From: Actinobacteria bacterium UBA2184
Lineage (GTDB): Bacteria > Actinomycetota > Coriobacteriia > Anaerosomatales > Anaerosomataceae
Assembly: GCA_002328745.1 (NCBI GenBank)
Contig: DCVQ01000027.1
Location: forward strand, 1 to 64,000
Length of the DNA: 64,000 bases
Reading direction: 5' to 3'
How positions within the stretch are numbered: position 1 is the stretch's first letter; every line of letters starts with the position of its first letter. A program made the position numbers and the translations under genes. The notes beneath the pieces are model-generated. The model did not search any database and was not told where the DNA came from. It was given only the letters and a program-made list of their open reading frames with translations. Shown one piece after another: positions 1 through 7,180 of this stretch.

Positions 1-32
1 GCGACCCCGAAGACGCGGAGTCCGCAGCCTGA
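1..32 (+). CDS. 3' end of an upstream coding region (partial)
   Basis: The frame beginning at base 3 reads DPEDAESAA and stops at TGA 30-32, just before the ferredoxin gene. An acidic, alanine-rich tail fits the end of a real gene in this GC-rich genome, but only nine codons are visible, so the product cannot be named. The close spacing to the next start would put it in the same operon as the AOR cluster. Confidence 0.3.
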   Translation, partial: DPEDAESAA

Positions 33-67
33 TGACAGCCGACCTCGAGAACACGAAAGGAAACATG

Positions 68-823
68 ATGGCAGATAACGACAAGAAGGAAGTCGGAGCC
101 ACCGCCGAAGGACTGTCGCGCCGCCAGTTCGTCACCGGCGTCGGCGGCGCTGGCGCCGGTCTCGTCCTGGGAGGCATGCTCGTCAAGGGCTTCATCCTCC
201 CCAGGGACGTCTTCGCGGTCCCCGCGTCGCAGGGTTACCTGCTCGTGGATACCAGCAAGTGTTCGACGTGCACGTCGTGCATGCTCACGTGCTCGATGGC
301 TCATTACGGGCGGTCGAGTCTGTCGCTGTCGCGCATCCAGGTGCTCAACAACCCCTTCGGCAAGTATCCGGATGATGTGACGCAGTACCAGTGCCGCCAG
401 TGCCCGTATCCGGCGTGCGTGGAGGCGTGCCCGACCGGCGCGAACCACATCGATGCCGAGAACGGCAACATCCGCACGGTGGACGCCGACAAGTGCATCG
501 GCTGCGAGCGCTGCGTCCAGGCGTGCCCGTTCACCCCTTCGCGCATGCAGTGGAACTTCGAGGACAGGCACGCCCAGAAGTGCGACCTGTGCGCGGACAC
601 CCCGTTCTGGGACGAGCAGGGCGGCCCGGGCGGCAAGCAGATCTGCATGCAGGTGTGCCCGCACAACGCTATCTCGTTCACGAGCGAAGTGCCGCTCCAG
701 AGCCAGAACGGGTACGTCGTGAACCTGCGCGGCGAAGACTCGTGGGGCAAGTTCGGCTTCCCGGTCTCCGATGACGGCATGAAGCTGGCGCCGAGTGCGG
801 CGCCAGCCGCAAGCGCGCACTAG
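68..823 (+). CDS. Tat-exported 4Fe-4S ferredoxin-type electron transfer protein
   Basis: This iron-sulfur electron carrier is related to HybA/DmsB-type subunits and to ferredoxin partners of aldehyde ferredoxin oxidoreductases. A twin-arginine signal (LSRRQFVTG, Arg at about 18-19) is followed by a hydrophobic Gly/Ala stretch. After it come several Cys clusters: CSTCTSCMLTC from about residue 65, then CRQCPYPACVEAC, CIGCERCVQACPF, CDLC and CMQVCP, enough for about four [4Fe-4S] clusters. Two ATGs are adjacent (65 and 68). The second is chosen because AAAGGA at 56-61 lies six bases upstream of it. The gene sits 69 bp before the AOR gene and probably passes electrons to or from that enzyme. The Tat signal implies a location outside the cytoplasmic membrane, which is odd because the AOR itself has no signal. 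Confidence 0.88.
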   Translation: MADNDKKEVGATAEGLSRRQFVTGVGGAGAGLVLGGMLVKGFILPRDVFAVPASQGYLLVDTSKCSTCTSCMLTCSMAHYGRSSLSLSRIQVLNNPFGKYPDDVTQYQCRQCPYPACVEACPTGANHIDAENGNIRTVDADKCIGCERCVQACPFTPSRMQWNFEDRHAQKCDLCADTPFWDEQGGPGGKQICMQVCPHNAISFTSEVPLQSQNGYVVNLRGEDSWGKFGFPVSDDGMKLAPSAAPAASAH

Positions 824-892
824 ATGCCCGCAGTCGCATTTCGCAACAACCGCACGTCGCGACCGATGTCGCGATCGTAGGAAAGGACAGAC

Positions 893-2989
893 ATGGCAGA
901 CGGATACGCGCCTCGGATCCTGAAGGTCGACCTGACCACGAAGGAGATCGAGGTACTGGACACCAAGGACTACAAGGAGTGGGGCGGTGGCGAGGGCATG
1001 GGCGCCAAGCTCTTCTGGGACTTCTGCGAGGACAAGACCGTCTCGGCCTTCGACCCCGGCAACGTCATCGCTCTCGGCGCGGGCGCGTTCGCAGGTACCC
1101 CGATCCCGTCGTCGGGCCGCACCGCGGTCACGGGTATCGGTCCGGCCGCGTACCCCCAGGAATGGTTCACGAGCTCGAACTTCGGCGGACGCTTCGCCGG
1201 TATGCTCAAGCTTGCCGGTTGGCAGGCGGTCGCCGTGGTCGGCAAGGCCGACACGCCGGTGTGGATCGACATCCGCGATGACAAGGTCGAGATCCGTGAC
1301 GCCGGCGAGAGCGGCGACAAGCTGTGGGGTCTCGACGCACACGCGGCGCAGAAGGCCATCTACGAGATCCACGGGGCCGATGGGTCCTGGCGGAGCGGCG
1401 GGGAGACGCGTGATGCCGGTCGGACCACGCAGCACCCGGCAGTGGTCACCACCGGCCTCGCCGGCGAGAACATGACCCGGATAGCGAGCCTCGTGCACGA
1501 TGGCGGGTCCGGCGCGGGCCAGGGCGGCTTCGGCGGCGTCTTCGGCTCGAAGAACCTCAAGGCGATCAGCGTGATCGGCACCGGGTCGATCGAAGTGGCC
1601 GACCCGGCCGAAGTGCTCGCGACGCGTCTGTGGGCTGCGGACACGTACGGCTACCAGCCGGACAACCTGAAGACGTTCCCCATCAGCGCGACGGGCATGG
1701 TGTTCTCCGGGCTTCCCTCGTCGATGACCGCGTTCGGTCAGCCCTCACGGCCGGAAGGCTGCATGAACTGCCACAAGTCGTGCCATGGCGTCCGCACGGC
1801 GAACGGTGTCGGCAACGGCAGCCACTGCTACGACACCCAGATCTACCAGGGTCCGGAAGCGGGTGCGACCGGTCGGGTCACGGGCGAGACCCAGGGCCGT
1901 CTCGCCGATCTGCTGCAGGGCTACTCGATCAACACCATCCAACTGGACACTGCGGGGTTCTGGCTCAATCAGCTGCTCAAGAAGGACCTCGTCGGCACCG
2001 GCAAGCCCGTCGACACGGACATCTTCGAGAAGCACACGTTCGGAACGTACGAGTGGGCGGCGGAGCTGCTCGCGCGCATGGCCGAGAAGCGCGAGATCGG
2101 CGAGTTGCTCGCCGAGGGAGTCGCGCGTGCGGCGGCCGCGCTCGGGCGGTACGACGAGGACGTGAAGAGCGGCGATCTGCCGCTGCAGGAGTGGGGCTAT
2201 CCGCACCACTACGACGGTCGCACCGAGGCCGAGTGGGGTCTGGGCAGCCTGCTCAGCAGCCGGGACATCAACGCCCACGACTTCAACTGGATCTGCATGT
2301 GGACGGTCACGCTGCACACGCTATACGGCCTGCCGATGCCGATCGAGGCGGAGGACATGGCGAACGTCATCGGAGGCAAGCTTGCGCCCTACAACGACCC
2401 TATGATGATCGACTACAGCGACGAAGGCATGTACAGCGAGTCGATGGCGAAGCTGGTCTCATGGCACACCGCGTACTACATGTACTACAAGAACTCCCTG
2501 GGTCTGTGCGACTGGGCGTACGCGGACTTCGTCAACCCCAACACGGAGGACAAGGCCGGCCTCACAGGCCTGGCCGAACCTCGCTACGTGAAGGGCGTCA
2601 TCGGTCGCGACGAGTCGTTCGCCGAGGGCATCGCGCAGGGAACGCGGATCTGGAACCTCAACCGCGCGATCTACATCCTCCAGGGCCGCCACCGCGACCA
2701 GGAGGTCTACGGCGACTACATGTACGAAGTCCCGTCGCTGCCCGTGCAGGGCTACATGCTCCTGTCCAGCCCACAGGTACTGCCCGTCTTCGAGGACGGC
2801 CAGTGGAGCTACAAGATGGTCGCGGGACGGATGTGCGACCGCCAGAAGACCGAGGACTGGAAGACCCTCTACTACGAGTTCGAGGGCTGGGACCCAGCCA
2901 CCGGCTGGCCGAAGCGCGAAACGCTCGAGAAGATGGACATGAAGTTCGTCGCTGACGAGCTCGACCGTGCCGGGAAGCTGGGGGCGTAA
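893..2989 (+). CDS. Aldehyde ferredoxin oxidoreductase family protein
   Basis: This tungsten/molybdopterin-dependent oxidoreductase of the AOR family would oxidise aldehydes to acids, or act on a related substrate, through a ferredoxin. The N-terminal AOR domain shows PSSGRTAVTG and a Gly-rich HDGGSGAGQGGFGGVFGSKN stretch typical of cofactor binding. The [4Fe-4S] ligands are CMNCHKSC (Cys290, 293 and 297) and a distant Cys539 in LGLCDWA, the spacing expected for the family. At 698 residues it is longer than archaeal AORs (about 600). No signal peptide is present. GGAAAGGAC lies upstream of the ATG. It follows the Tat ferredoxin and precedes an orphan protein and a cytochrome, so it probably feeds a respiratory chain. 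Substrate and metal cannot be read from the sequence. Confidence 0.9.
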   Translation: MADGYAPRILKVDLTTKEIEVLDTKDYKEWGGGEGMGAKLFWDFCEDKTVSAFDPGNVIALGAGAFAGTPIPSSGRTAVTGIGPAAYPQEWFTSSNFGGRFAGMLKLAGWQAVAVVGKADTPVWIDIRDDKVEIRDAGESGDKLWGLDAHAAQKAIYEIHGADGSWRSGGETRDAGRTTQHPAVVTTGLAGENMTRIASLVHDGGSGAGQGGFGGVFGSKNLKAISVIGTGSIEVADPAEVLATRLWAADTYGYQPDNLKTFPISATGMVFSGLPSSMTAFGQPSRPEGCMNCHKSCHGVRTANGVGNGSHCYDTQIYQGPEAGATGRVTGETQGRLADLLQGYSINTIQLDTAGFWLNQLLKKDLVGTGKPVDTDIFEKHTFGTYEWAAELLARMAEKREIGELLAEGVARAAAALGRYDEDVKSGDLPLQEWGYPHHYDGRTEAEWGLGSLLSSRDINAHDFNWICMWTVTLHTLYGLPMPIEAEDMANVIGGKLAPYNDPMMIDYSDEGMYSESMAKLVSWHTAYYMYYKNSLGLCDWAYADFVNPNTEDKAGLTGLAEPRYVKGVIGRDESFAEGIAQGTRIWNLNRAIYILQGRHRDQEVYGDYMYEVPSLPVQGYMLLSSPQVLPVFEDGQWSYKMVAGRMCDRQKTEDWKTLYYEFEGWDPATGWPKRETLEKMDMKFVADELDRAGKLGA

Positions 2990-2992
2990 GCG

Positions 2993-3406
2993 ATGGCTCT
3001 CAGCACGCCCGGTATCGAACAGGCCCGGCGTTCGGTCAGGACGGTGGACAGCACGCAAGCGTTCGTCGCCACCATCATGTCGCCGAGCGCCGGCTCGCGG
3101 GCAGCCCTCCTGCCCAGTCTTGAGGCGGTCGACCGCTTCCTGGAGGCGCGCACGATCGAGGACTTCCATGCGGCAGGCCTGCGCCTGGACATCCACTACG
3201 TCGATTTCGGCTTCCTCGCGTCATGGCTGGACGAAGTGATCGAAGACGTGGAACTCGCGCAACTGGTGAGAGATCTCTACGACACCGGACAGGTTTTCGG
3301 CGATCTGGTTCCGCAGGTGAAGGCGATCGTGCGGGAGCGCATCGACCAGTGCGACGCGCAGCTGGCCGCGAACGGCGAGAGCCGGCTGGTACCGGCGGGT
3401 TCATGA
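2993..3406 (+). CDS. Uncharacterised 137-residue protein of the AOR operon
   Basis: I do not recognise this family. The protein is acidic, has no Cys except one near the C-terminus, no signal peptide and no membrane segment, and looks mainly helical (for example SLEAVDRFLEARTIEDFHAA and LAQLVRDLYDTGQVFGDLV). It starts three bases after the AOR stop codon and is therefore almost certainly co-translated with it. That position fits an accessory subunit or a chaperone for cofactor insertion, but this is inference only. Confidence 0.7.
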   Translation: MALSTPGIEQARRSVRTVDSTQAFVATIMSPSAGSRAALLPSLEAVDRFLEARTIEDFHAAGLRLDIHYVDFGFLASWLDEVIEDVELAQLVRDLYDTGQVFGDLVPQVKAIVRERIDQCDAQLAANGESRLVPAGS

Positions 3407-3501
3407 CACCTTCCGGCAGGCGCTGGTGGACCTGGCGCCCACCGGATGTTCCCGACAAGCACGTGAGTGATCGAGAGAACACAGGAAGGAGTTGGTGCGT
3501 T

Positions 3502-4029
3502 ATGAGAACCATGGTTCGCATGTTCGCGGTCTCCGCCGCCGCTTTCTCGCTGGTTGCCGCGCTGTCGCTCGCCGGCGGATGTGCATCGAAGACAAGCACG
3601 GAGTCCGAAGCGCCCGCCGAATCACCGGCAACCTTGGAGCCCGCAGACGGTTCGACCGGCGAGGGAGTGTCCGGCGAGGCCGTGCTGGCTGGCGCTTGCA
3701 GCGAGTGCCACGAGCCCGATCGCATCTTCGTGCAGGGATACGGTGCGGACTGGAGCGCGATCGTCTCCGAGATGACAGAGGCGCACGGTGCCGTGCTGAC
3801 CGATGCCGAGAAGGCCGCGGTCGTCGAGTTCCTCGGCAGCCGTGAGCTTACCGAGGGCGAGAAGGTGGTCGCCGGCAAGTGTGGCGACTGCCACGATGCA
3901 CAGCGCATCTACGAACAGGGAGACGCGGCCGACTGGGCCGCCATCGTCCAGCAGATGACCGAAGTCCACGGTGCCGTGCTGACCGAAGCGGAGAAAGCGG
4001 CCGCTGTCGAGTTCCTCGAGGGACTGTAA
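3502..4029 (+). CDS. Di-heme c-type cytochrome, exported and probably membrane-anchored
   Basis: An N-terminal hydrophobic segment ends at LSLAGGC (Cys27), an imperfect lipobox, followed by an acidic Ser/Glu/Pro linker. Two tandem modules of about 60 residues each carry one heme site: CSECH at 66-70 and CGDCH at 127-131. Each is followed by a Trp, a conserved Met (SEMTEAHG, QQMTEVHG) and the phrase AVLT.AEKAA. The Met residues are candidate distal ligands. The start is set by GGAAGGAG at 3484-3491 before the ATG; the reading frame is open further upstream but has no better start. It closes the AOR operon and may receive electrons from the Tat ferredoxin outside the membrane. Confidence 0.85.
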   Translation: MRTMVRMFAVSAAAFSLVAALSLAGGCASKTSTESEAPAESPATLEPADGSTGEGVSGEAVLAGACSECHEPDRIFVQGYGADWSAIVSEMTEAHGAVLTDAEKAAVVEFLGSRELTEGEKVVAGKCGDCHDAQRIYEQGDAADWAAIVQQMTEVHGAVLTEAEKAAAVEFLEGL

Positions 4030-4036
4030 GCAAGTC

Positions 4037-4076
4037 GGCCGGATGGCGGCGCCCGTGCGGGTGCCACCATCCGGCC
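4037..4076 (+). terminator. Long hairpin after the di-heme cytochrome gene
   Basis: GGCCGGATGG (4037-4046) pairs perfectly with CCATCCGGCC (4067-4076). The inner GGCGCCCG/CGGGTGCC extends the stem with one G-T wobble. It starts eight bases after the cytochrome stop codon. There is no T-run, so it is a candidate terminator or 3'-end stabiliser. The rest of the 358-bp gap up to 4388 shows only one further hairpin (4274-4301) and no supported gene. Confidence 0.6.
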
Positions 4077-4273
4077 ATAGAAGTCGGGCCGATACCGCGT
4101 CGGCGGTCCGCGACGTGACCGGACCCGTCCAGGAGCCACCTCGCCCTGAAGTCGCGACCCGGAAGCCGAGTGCCATCGAACACGAACTCATGCCGGAGAG
4201 CGTGTACATCTCCTTGGGGCACTCGGGCCACACCCCTTACCCGCGTGATGGGTCTGCCGACGAGGGCATGTGG

Positions 4274-4301
4274 GGGGCCGGGCCTATTCAGGCCCGGCCC
4301 C
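4274..4301 (-). terminator. Perfect 12-bp stem-loop between convergent genes
   Basis: GGGGCCGGGCCT pairs perfectly with AGGCCCGGCCCC around the loop ATTC. It lies downstream of the minus-strand gene that ends at 4389 and also downstream of the plus-strand AOR operon, so it may work in both directions. T-richness on either side is weak. Confidence 0.6.
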
Positions 4302-4388
4302 GCTTATCAGTGCTTCAGGTGCCCGGGCGGTTCGCTGCGATGAGAAGCATCAGGCGGGATGCCGCACCACCATGCGCGGACACCGGCC

Positions 4389-4589
4389 CTAGCCCACGCC
4401 GTGCTTCTTGGCATGTGCCCGGCCGCCGACGATCAGGCGGTCGTTGCGGAGGTGCTCCTTCTGGGAGGCACGCGCTATCGCCCGGGCGTTCTTGCGCTCG
4501 AGCGCAGCACGAAACTTCGCAGCCTGGTCATCTCCGCCGGTGCCTTGCTGGAACGGCCAATGGCCGGACGTCTCCTTCTTGTCTGACAT
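4389..4589 (-). CDS. Small basic protein, resembling DUF5302-type actinobacterial proteins
   Basis: This is a 66-residue hydrophilic protein with a helical centre (AAKFRAALERKNARA) and a basic, His-rich C-terminus ending HAKKHGVG. An excellent AAGGAGG Shine-Dalgarno lies nine bases before the ATG. The start MSDKKE, the KF-ALERK core and the basic tail recall the small DUF5302 proteins of actinobacteria, but that is a similarity by eye. There is no signal peptide or membrane segment, and the function is unknown. It stands alone between hairpins. Confidence 0.72.
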   Translation of the reverse strand: MSDKKETSGHWPFQQGTGGDDQAAKFRAALERKNARAIARASQKEHLRNDRLIVGGRAHAKKHGVG

Positions 4590-4703
4590 GACACTCGCCT
4601 CCTTGTCGTGGCGCGTGCTACGCCGGTACCGGGTATGTACCCGCCCTCGGGGCGGGCCCTCGCTTCGGCCGTGTTCACGCGGGGCAGGAGGGTGCCTGCG
4701 GTT

Positions 4704-4862
4704 CTAGCCGAACACCACGCCCAGGTAGTACGGCCACACGAGCAGGCCGAGCACGCCCTGCCAGAAGCCGAGGTTCGCGAACCCGATGGTGAACAGCCAG
4801 CCGATGAACCAGATGATGCCCATGCCGGTGTCGACCTTGACCTGCGTGCTCTGCGGTGCCAT
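4704..4862 (-). CDS. 52-residue two-segment membrane peptide
   Basis: This short gene encodes MAPQSTQVKVDTG and then two hydrophobic stretches rich in Trp, Phe and Gly (IIWFIGWLFTIGFANLGF and GVLGLLVWPYYLGVVFG). The preceding GGGAGGATT is a strong Shine-Dalgarno. The layout of polar start, two membrane helices and aromatic-rich ends is that of a small integral membrane protein. Function is unknown. It is followed by a gap of about 110 bp before the next minus-strand gene. Confidence 0.65.
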   Translation of the reverse strand: MAPQSTQVKVDTGMGIIWFIGWLFTIGFANLGFWQGVLGLLVWPYYLGVVFG

Positions 4863-4931
4863 GGAATCCTCCCTCGATCGGTCAGTACACCCATACCCCG
4901 CAGCCCCCGAACCCGGGGGCGCGTCGTCCTC

Positions 4932-5363
4932 TCAGGCGCAGAACACCCGGACGTTGTCGCCGTTTGCCGCCTGAACGTTGACCTCCATCTCCCGGAGGCT
5001 CGTGATGATCTCCTCGATGTCTTCCGGCTTGAGGTTGTTGAAGTCGATGGACATCCCGTGCTCGCTCATGGACCTGTTGATCTCGTCCATCGCCTGCGAC
5101 GGGATGAGCGACGTGAGCTTGAGCCCCGCCCGAAGAAGGGAGAGCGGCACCTTCACGTCCACCGTGTCCTTGCCGGTGACTTTCACGTACATGAACTTCG
5201 GCGCGCCGCTCGCCGAGGGCCCCTTCGGCCAGCTTGCGCCGGGCGCCGGTGCCGTTGACGGCTCCTCGGCCGACCCGAGCGCATCGAGCAGCGTCTCGGC
5301 GTCGGCCGGCGTGATCTTGCCGTCGGCCAGCATCTCGAGGATGCGCTTGCGTTCCTCACCCAT
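4932..5363 (-). CDS. SHOCT-like (YvlB/LiaX N-terminal type) protein
   Basis: The protein begins MGEERKRILEMLADGKITPADAE, the short bihelical motif found at the N-terminus of YvlB/LiaX-like and related envelope-stress proteins. A Pro/Ala linker follows, then a beta-rich segment (KFMYVKVTGKDTVDVKVPLSLL) and a C-terminal helical/beta part ending VRVFCA. AGGAG lies seven bases before the ATG, which fixes the start at 143 residues; the frame extends upstream without support. It is the last gene of a three-gene operon with a small membrane protein and a DUF2089 regulator. This suggests an envelope-related role, which is inferred. Confidence 0.75.
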   Translation of the reverse strand: MGEERKRILEMLADGKITPADAETLLDALGSAEEPSTAPAPGASWPKGPSASGAPKFMYVKVTGKDTVDVKVPLSLLRAGLKLTSLIPSQAMDEINRSMSEHGMSIDFNNLKPEDIEEIITSLREMEVNVQAANGDNVRVFCA

Positions 5364-5379
5364 CGTCGGGCTCCTCTCT

Positions 5380-5664
5380 CTAGTGGATCTCGATGTCGAC
5401 GAGCTTCCGGTTCCTGTTGATGCGCGCGCTCGTCCCGCGAACGTCGGCGAGCAGGCGGAGCGAGTGGAGCAGCAGCAGGGAGAAGCGGTGATAGCGCGCA
5501 CCCGCCAGCAGGAGCACGAAGTCGGCGAGCAGCGTGAAGAGCAGGGCGAGCAGGGCGAGTACGAGCAGCAGCGGCCACAACAGGAAGAGCGGCAGCGGCA
5601 CGTGCACGTCGGGGGTTTCGGCGCTGCGAACGCGCACGTTGATGAAGGCCGGTGGCAGTACCAT
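5380..5664 (-). CDS. Small membrane protein of the DUF2089 operon
   Basis: The 94-residue product has one very hydrophobic block (LPLFLLWPLLLVLALLALLF, then LLADFVLLLAGA), room for one or two membrane helices. Short polar ends follow, including a basic tail ending RKLVDIEIH. Its ATG lies one base past the stop of the DUF2089 gene, so translation is probably coupled, and the SHOCT-like gene follows after 16 bases. I do not recognise the family. The operon context suggests a membrane partner for the SHOCT-like protein. Confidence 0.7.
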   Translation of the reverse strand: MVLPPAFINVRVRSAETPDVHVPLPLFLLWPLLLVLALLALLFTLLADFVLLLAGARYHRFSLLLLHSLRLLADVRGTSARINRNRKLVDIEIH

Positions 5665-5665
5665 G

Positions 5666-6037
5666 TCAGCCCCTCAGTCTCTCTGCGGCCTCTGCGGCGG
5701 TGATGTCGCCGGACTCGAGCAGGTCGAGGATCGCCGACGGGTCCTCGGGTGTGGGCTCCACCTCGATCTGCACCACCTGAAGCTGGTCTGCGATGCGGTT
5801 GAGACGGTTCTTGATCGTGGGGTAGCTCACGCCGAACGCCTTCTCCATGTGCTTGATGGAGCCATGGCAGCGGACGAACTCACCCACGAAGATCTGGTCC
5901 TCGGAACGAAGCCCGGCGAGGAAGGGGAGTTCGAACTCGCCCTCGATGGCCACGTCGCTCTCCTTCAGGCGGACTCTCGTGACCACGAACTCACGGTCTC
6001 CCGTGAGGTCGGTGAGGTTGTGCCACTCATGCGTCAT
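5666..6037 (-). CDS. DUF2089 family putative regulator
   Basis: The 123-residue protein contains FVRCHGSIKHMEKAFGVSY followed by PTIKNRLNRIADQL, a helix-turn-helix typical of DUF2089 proteins. It ends with a short DPSAILDLLESGDITAAEAA motif that resembles the SHOCT-like motif of the downstream gene. The usual N-terminal zinc-ribbon cysteines of larger DUF2089 members are not seen. AAGGAGGT precedes the ATG at an ideal distance, which overrides a longer open frame. It heads the three-gene operon. The AT-rich repeat upstream (6080-6115) is a plausible autoregulatory site. Confidence 0.82.
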   Translation of the reverse strand: MTHEWHNLTDLTGDREFVVTRVRLKESDVAIEGEFELPFLAGLRSEDQIFVGEFVRCHGSIKHMEKAFGVSYPTIKNRLNRIADQLQVVQIEVEPTPEDPSAILDLLESGDITAAEAAERLRG

Positions 6038-6079
6038 GTGAACCTCCTTCTTGATTCTGACGAACATGATGTACCCAGA

Positions 6080-6115
6080 AATCAAGAAAATCAATACGTC
6101 AATCAAATAAGTCAA
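6080..6115 (-). promoter_or_regulatory. AT-rich promoter region with phased TTGAYT repeats
   Basis: Read on the minus strand, this island in otherwise GC-rich DNA carries TTGACT or TTGATT four times, at relative positions 1, 10, 22 and 31. They form two pairs with a 9-base step, separated by a 12-base step. It lies 43-78 bases before the DUF2089 start codon. The copies could supply -35 elements and binding sites for the helix-turn-helix protein encoded just downstream. The assignment is inferred from position and repetition. Confidence 0.5.
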
Positions 6116-6266
6116 GAGCGGGGGCATGCTCGCCGATTCGAGAGCGGTCGTCGCGGTGACCGGACTGATGCGGCGGGGGGCGGGGCGGATGCGGCGGACC
6201 GTCCGCGGGCCCTATACTCGGGCGTAGGCGGGACGGTCACGGTCGGACTCGCGGAGGGCGGTCACA

Positions 6267-6611
6267 GTGCAGAGCGCGGATGCGGCGTCTCCGGTCAAGG
6301 CGAAGGCGCTCATCGTGGATCCGGAGTCGATGACGGTGCTGTGGATGAACGAAGCGGTCGCGCAGTCGCAGGCGGGCGCCGGGAGCGGTCCCTCCGTCGG
6401 CGCGGCGCTCACGGAAGTGCTCCCGGTCGCGGTGACGCTGGGCGTCCCCGATGCCGTTCGGGCGGTCGCGGCTACGGGGAGCGCGCGGCACCTGCGCGCC
6501 GACCTCGTCTCGACCTCGGAAGGGAGCATGGCGCTTGCGGCCTCGGTCTATGCCCTGCCCGACGGCACCGTGCTCGTGCTGATGGAGAACTCCTGGCGTT
6601 CGGGCCGCTGA
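6267..6611 (+). CDS. Stand-alone PAS-like domain protein
   Basis: The 114-residue product has a PAS-like pattern: ALIVDPESMTVLWMNEAVAQ near the N-terminus, a helical middle, and two C-terminal strands (ALAASVYALPDGTVLVLME). There is no signal peptide and no output domain. The start is GTG, with GGAGGG a short distance upstream. It may be a sensory or adaptor module working in trans. The neighbours do not define a partner, and the cofactor or ligand cannot be predicted. Confidence 0.6.
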   Translation: MQSADAASPVKAKALIVDPESMTVLWMNEAVAQSQAGAGSGPSVGAALTEVLPVAVTLGVPDAVRAVAATGSARHLRADLVSTSEGSMALAASVYALPDGTVLVLMENSWRSGR

Positions 6612-6635
6612 GGGACGGGTATAGATAGGTGGTTG

Positions 6636-6748
6636 CCCGCGAGCGATCTCGCGGGTCAGCGAGGGTGCCATGAAACGCCGGGCTGAATCGGTCACCTGAT
6701 GACCCGGCGCGGAGCGAACGGTGAGACCGGCCTCAGGGCCGGTCTCAC
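6636..6748 (+). promoter_or_regulatory. Structured RNA leader with three perfect hairpins
   Basis: Three strong stem-loops occur in a row before the secreted repeat protein. The first is CCCGCGAG/CTCGCGGG with loop CGAT (6636-6655). The second is CGCCGGG/CCCGGCG (6676-6709) enclosing a smaller internal stem. The third is a perfect 12-bp stem GTGAGACCGGCC/GGCCGGTCTCAC with loop TCAG (6721-6748), followed by CTCGTTTC. The last looks like an intrinsic terminator placed 27 bases before the start codon, an arrangement common to riboswitches and other attenuators. I could not match it to a class I know (TPP, cobalamin, c-di-GMP, ydaO, fluoride). Confidence 0.5.
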
Positions 6749-6774
6749 CTCGTTTCGGGAGGGAGCGTGCAGCG

Positions 6775-7155
6775 ATGAAGGCCGCTGCGATCGTGGTGTT
6801 CGTGTTCGTGGTGCTGTTGGCGGGCGTCGCCATCGGACAGGAGTACGTGCCGTGGGAGACCGGGGGCCAGATCTGCCCCGACCGGGTGCTCGCGGAGCGT
6901 CTGAGGTGCGGACTCGTGGTGGACGGGTCGTACCTTCCGTACTCGCCCGACGCCGAGTACGCGTTCGGCTGCATGATCGGCCAGATCTGCCCCGAGCGGG
7001 CGCTCGCCAGCCGGCTTGCCGCGGGCCCGGAGTACTTCGCCGAGTACCTGCCGTACACCGCGTACACCCACTACGCGCCGGATTGCGTGACGGGGCAGGT
7101 GTGCCCGGAGCGTGCGCTCGCCGAGCGCGTGGCGTGCGGGATGTGTGGACACTAG
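6775..7155 (+). CDS. Secreted three-repeat protein of unknown function
   Basis: The 126-residue product starts with a clean signal peptide (KAAAIVVFVFVVLLAGVAIG). It then carries three copies of the motif GQ(I/V)CP(D/E)R.LA(E/S)R, about 40 residues apart. The first two copies are followed by a Tyr-rich stretch (YLPYSPDAEY, YLPYTAYTHY). Each repeat has one fixed Cys plus a variable second Cys, so disulfides or metal binding are possible. GGAGGGA upstream sets the ATG. It stands alone behind the structured leader. I do not recognise the family. Confidence 0.72.
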   Translation: MKAAAIVVFVFVVLLAGVAIGQEYVPWETGGQICPDRVLAERLRCGLVVDGSYLPYSPDAEYAFGCMIGQICPERALASRLAAGPEYFAEYLPYTAYTHYAPDCVTGQVCPERALAERVACGMCGH

Positions 7156-7180
7156 GCCGTGAGAGCGACCGGAGCATGCG

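Noticed and set aside
1760..1790. CMNCHKSCH in the AOR looks like a heme CxxCH site
   Set aside because: These cysteines are the known [4Fe-4S] ligands of the AOR family, and the protein has no export signal of its own.
6612..6774. TPP, ydaO or c-di-GMP riboswitch
   Set aside because: Pieces such as GGCTGA, ACCTGAT and GGGCTGAATC recall these classes, but the invariant core sequences and their order are absent.
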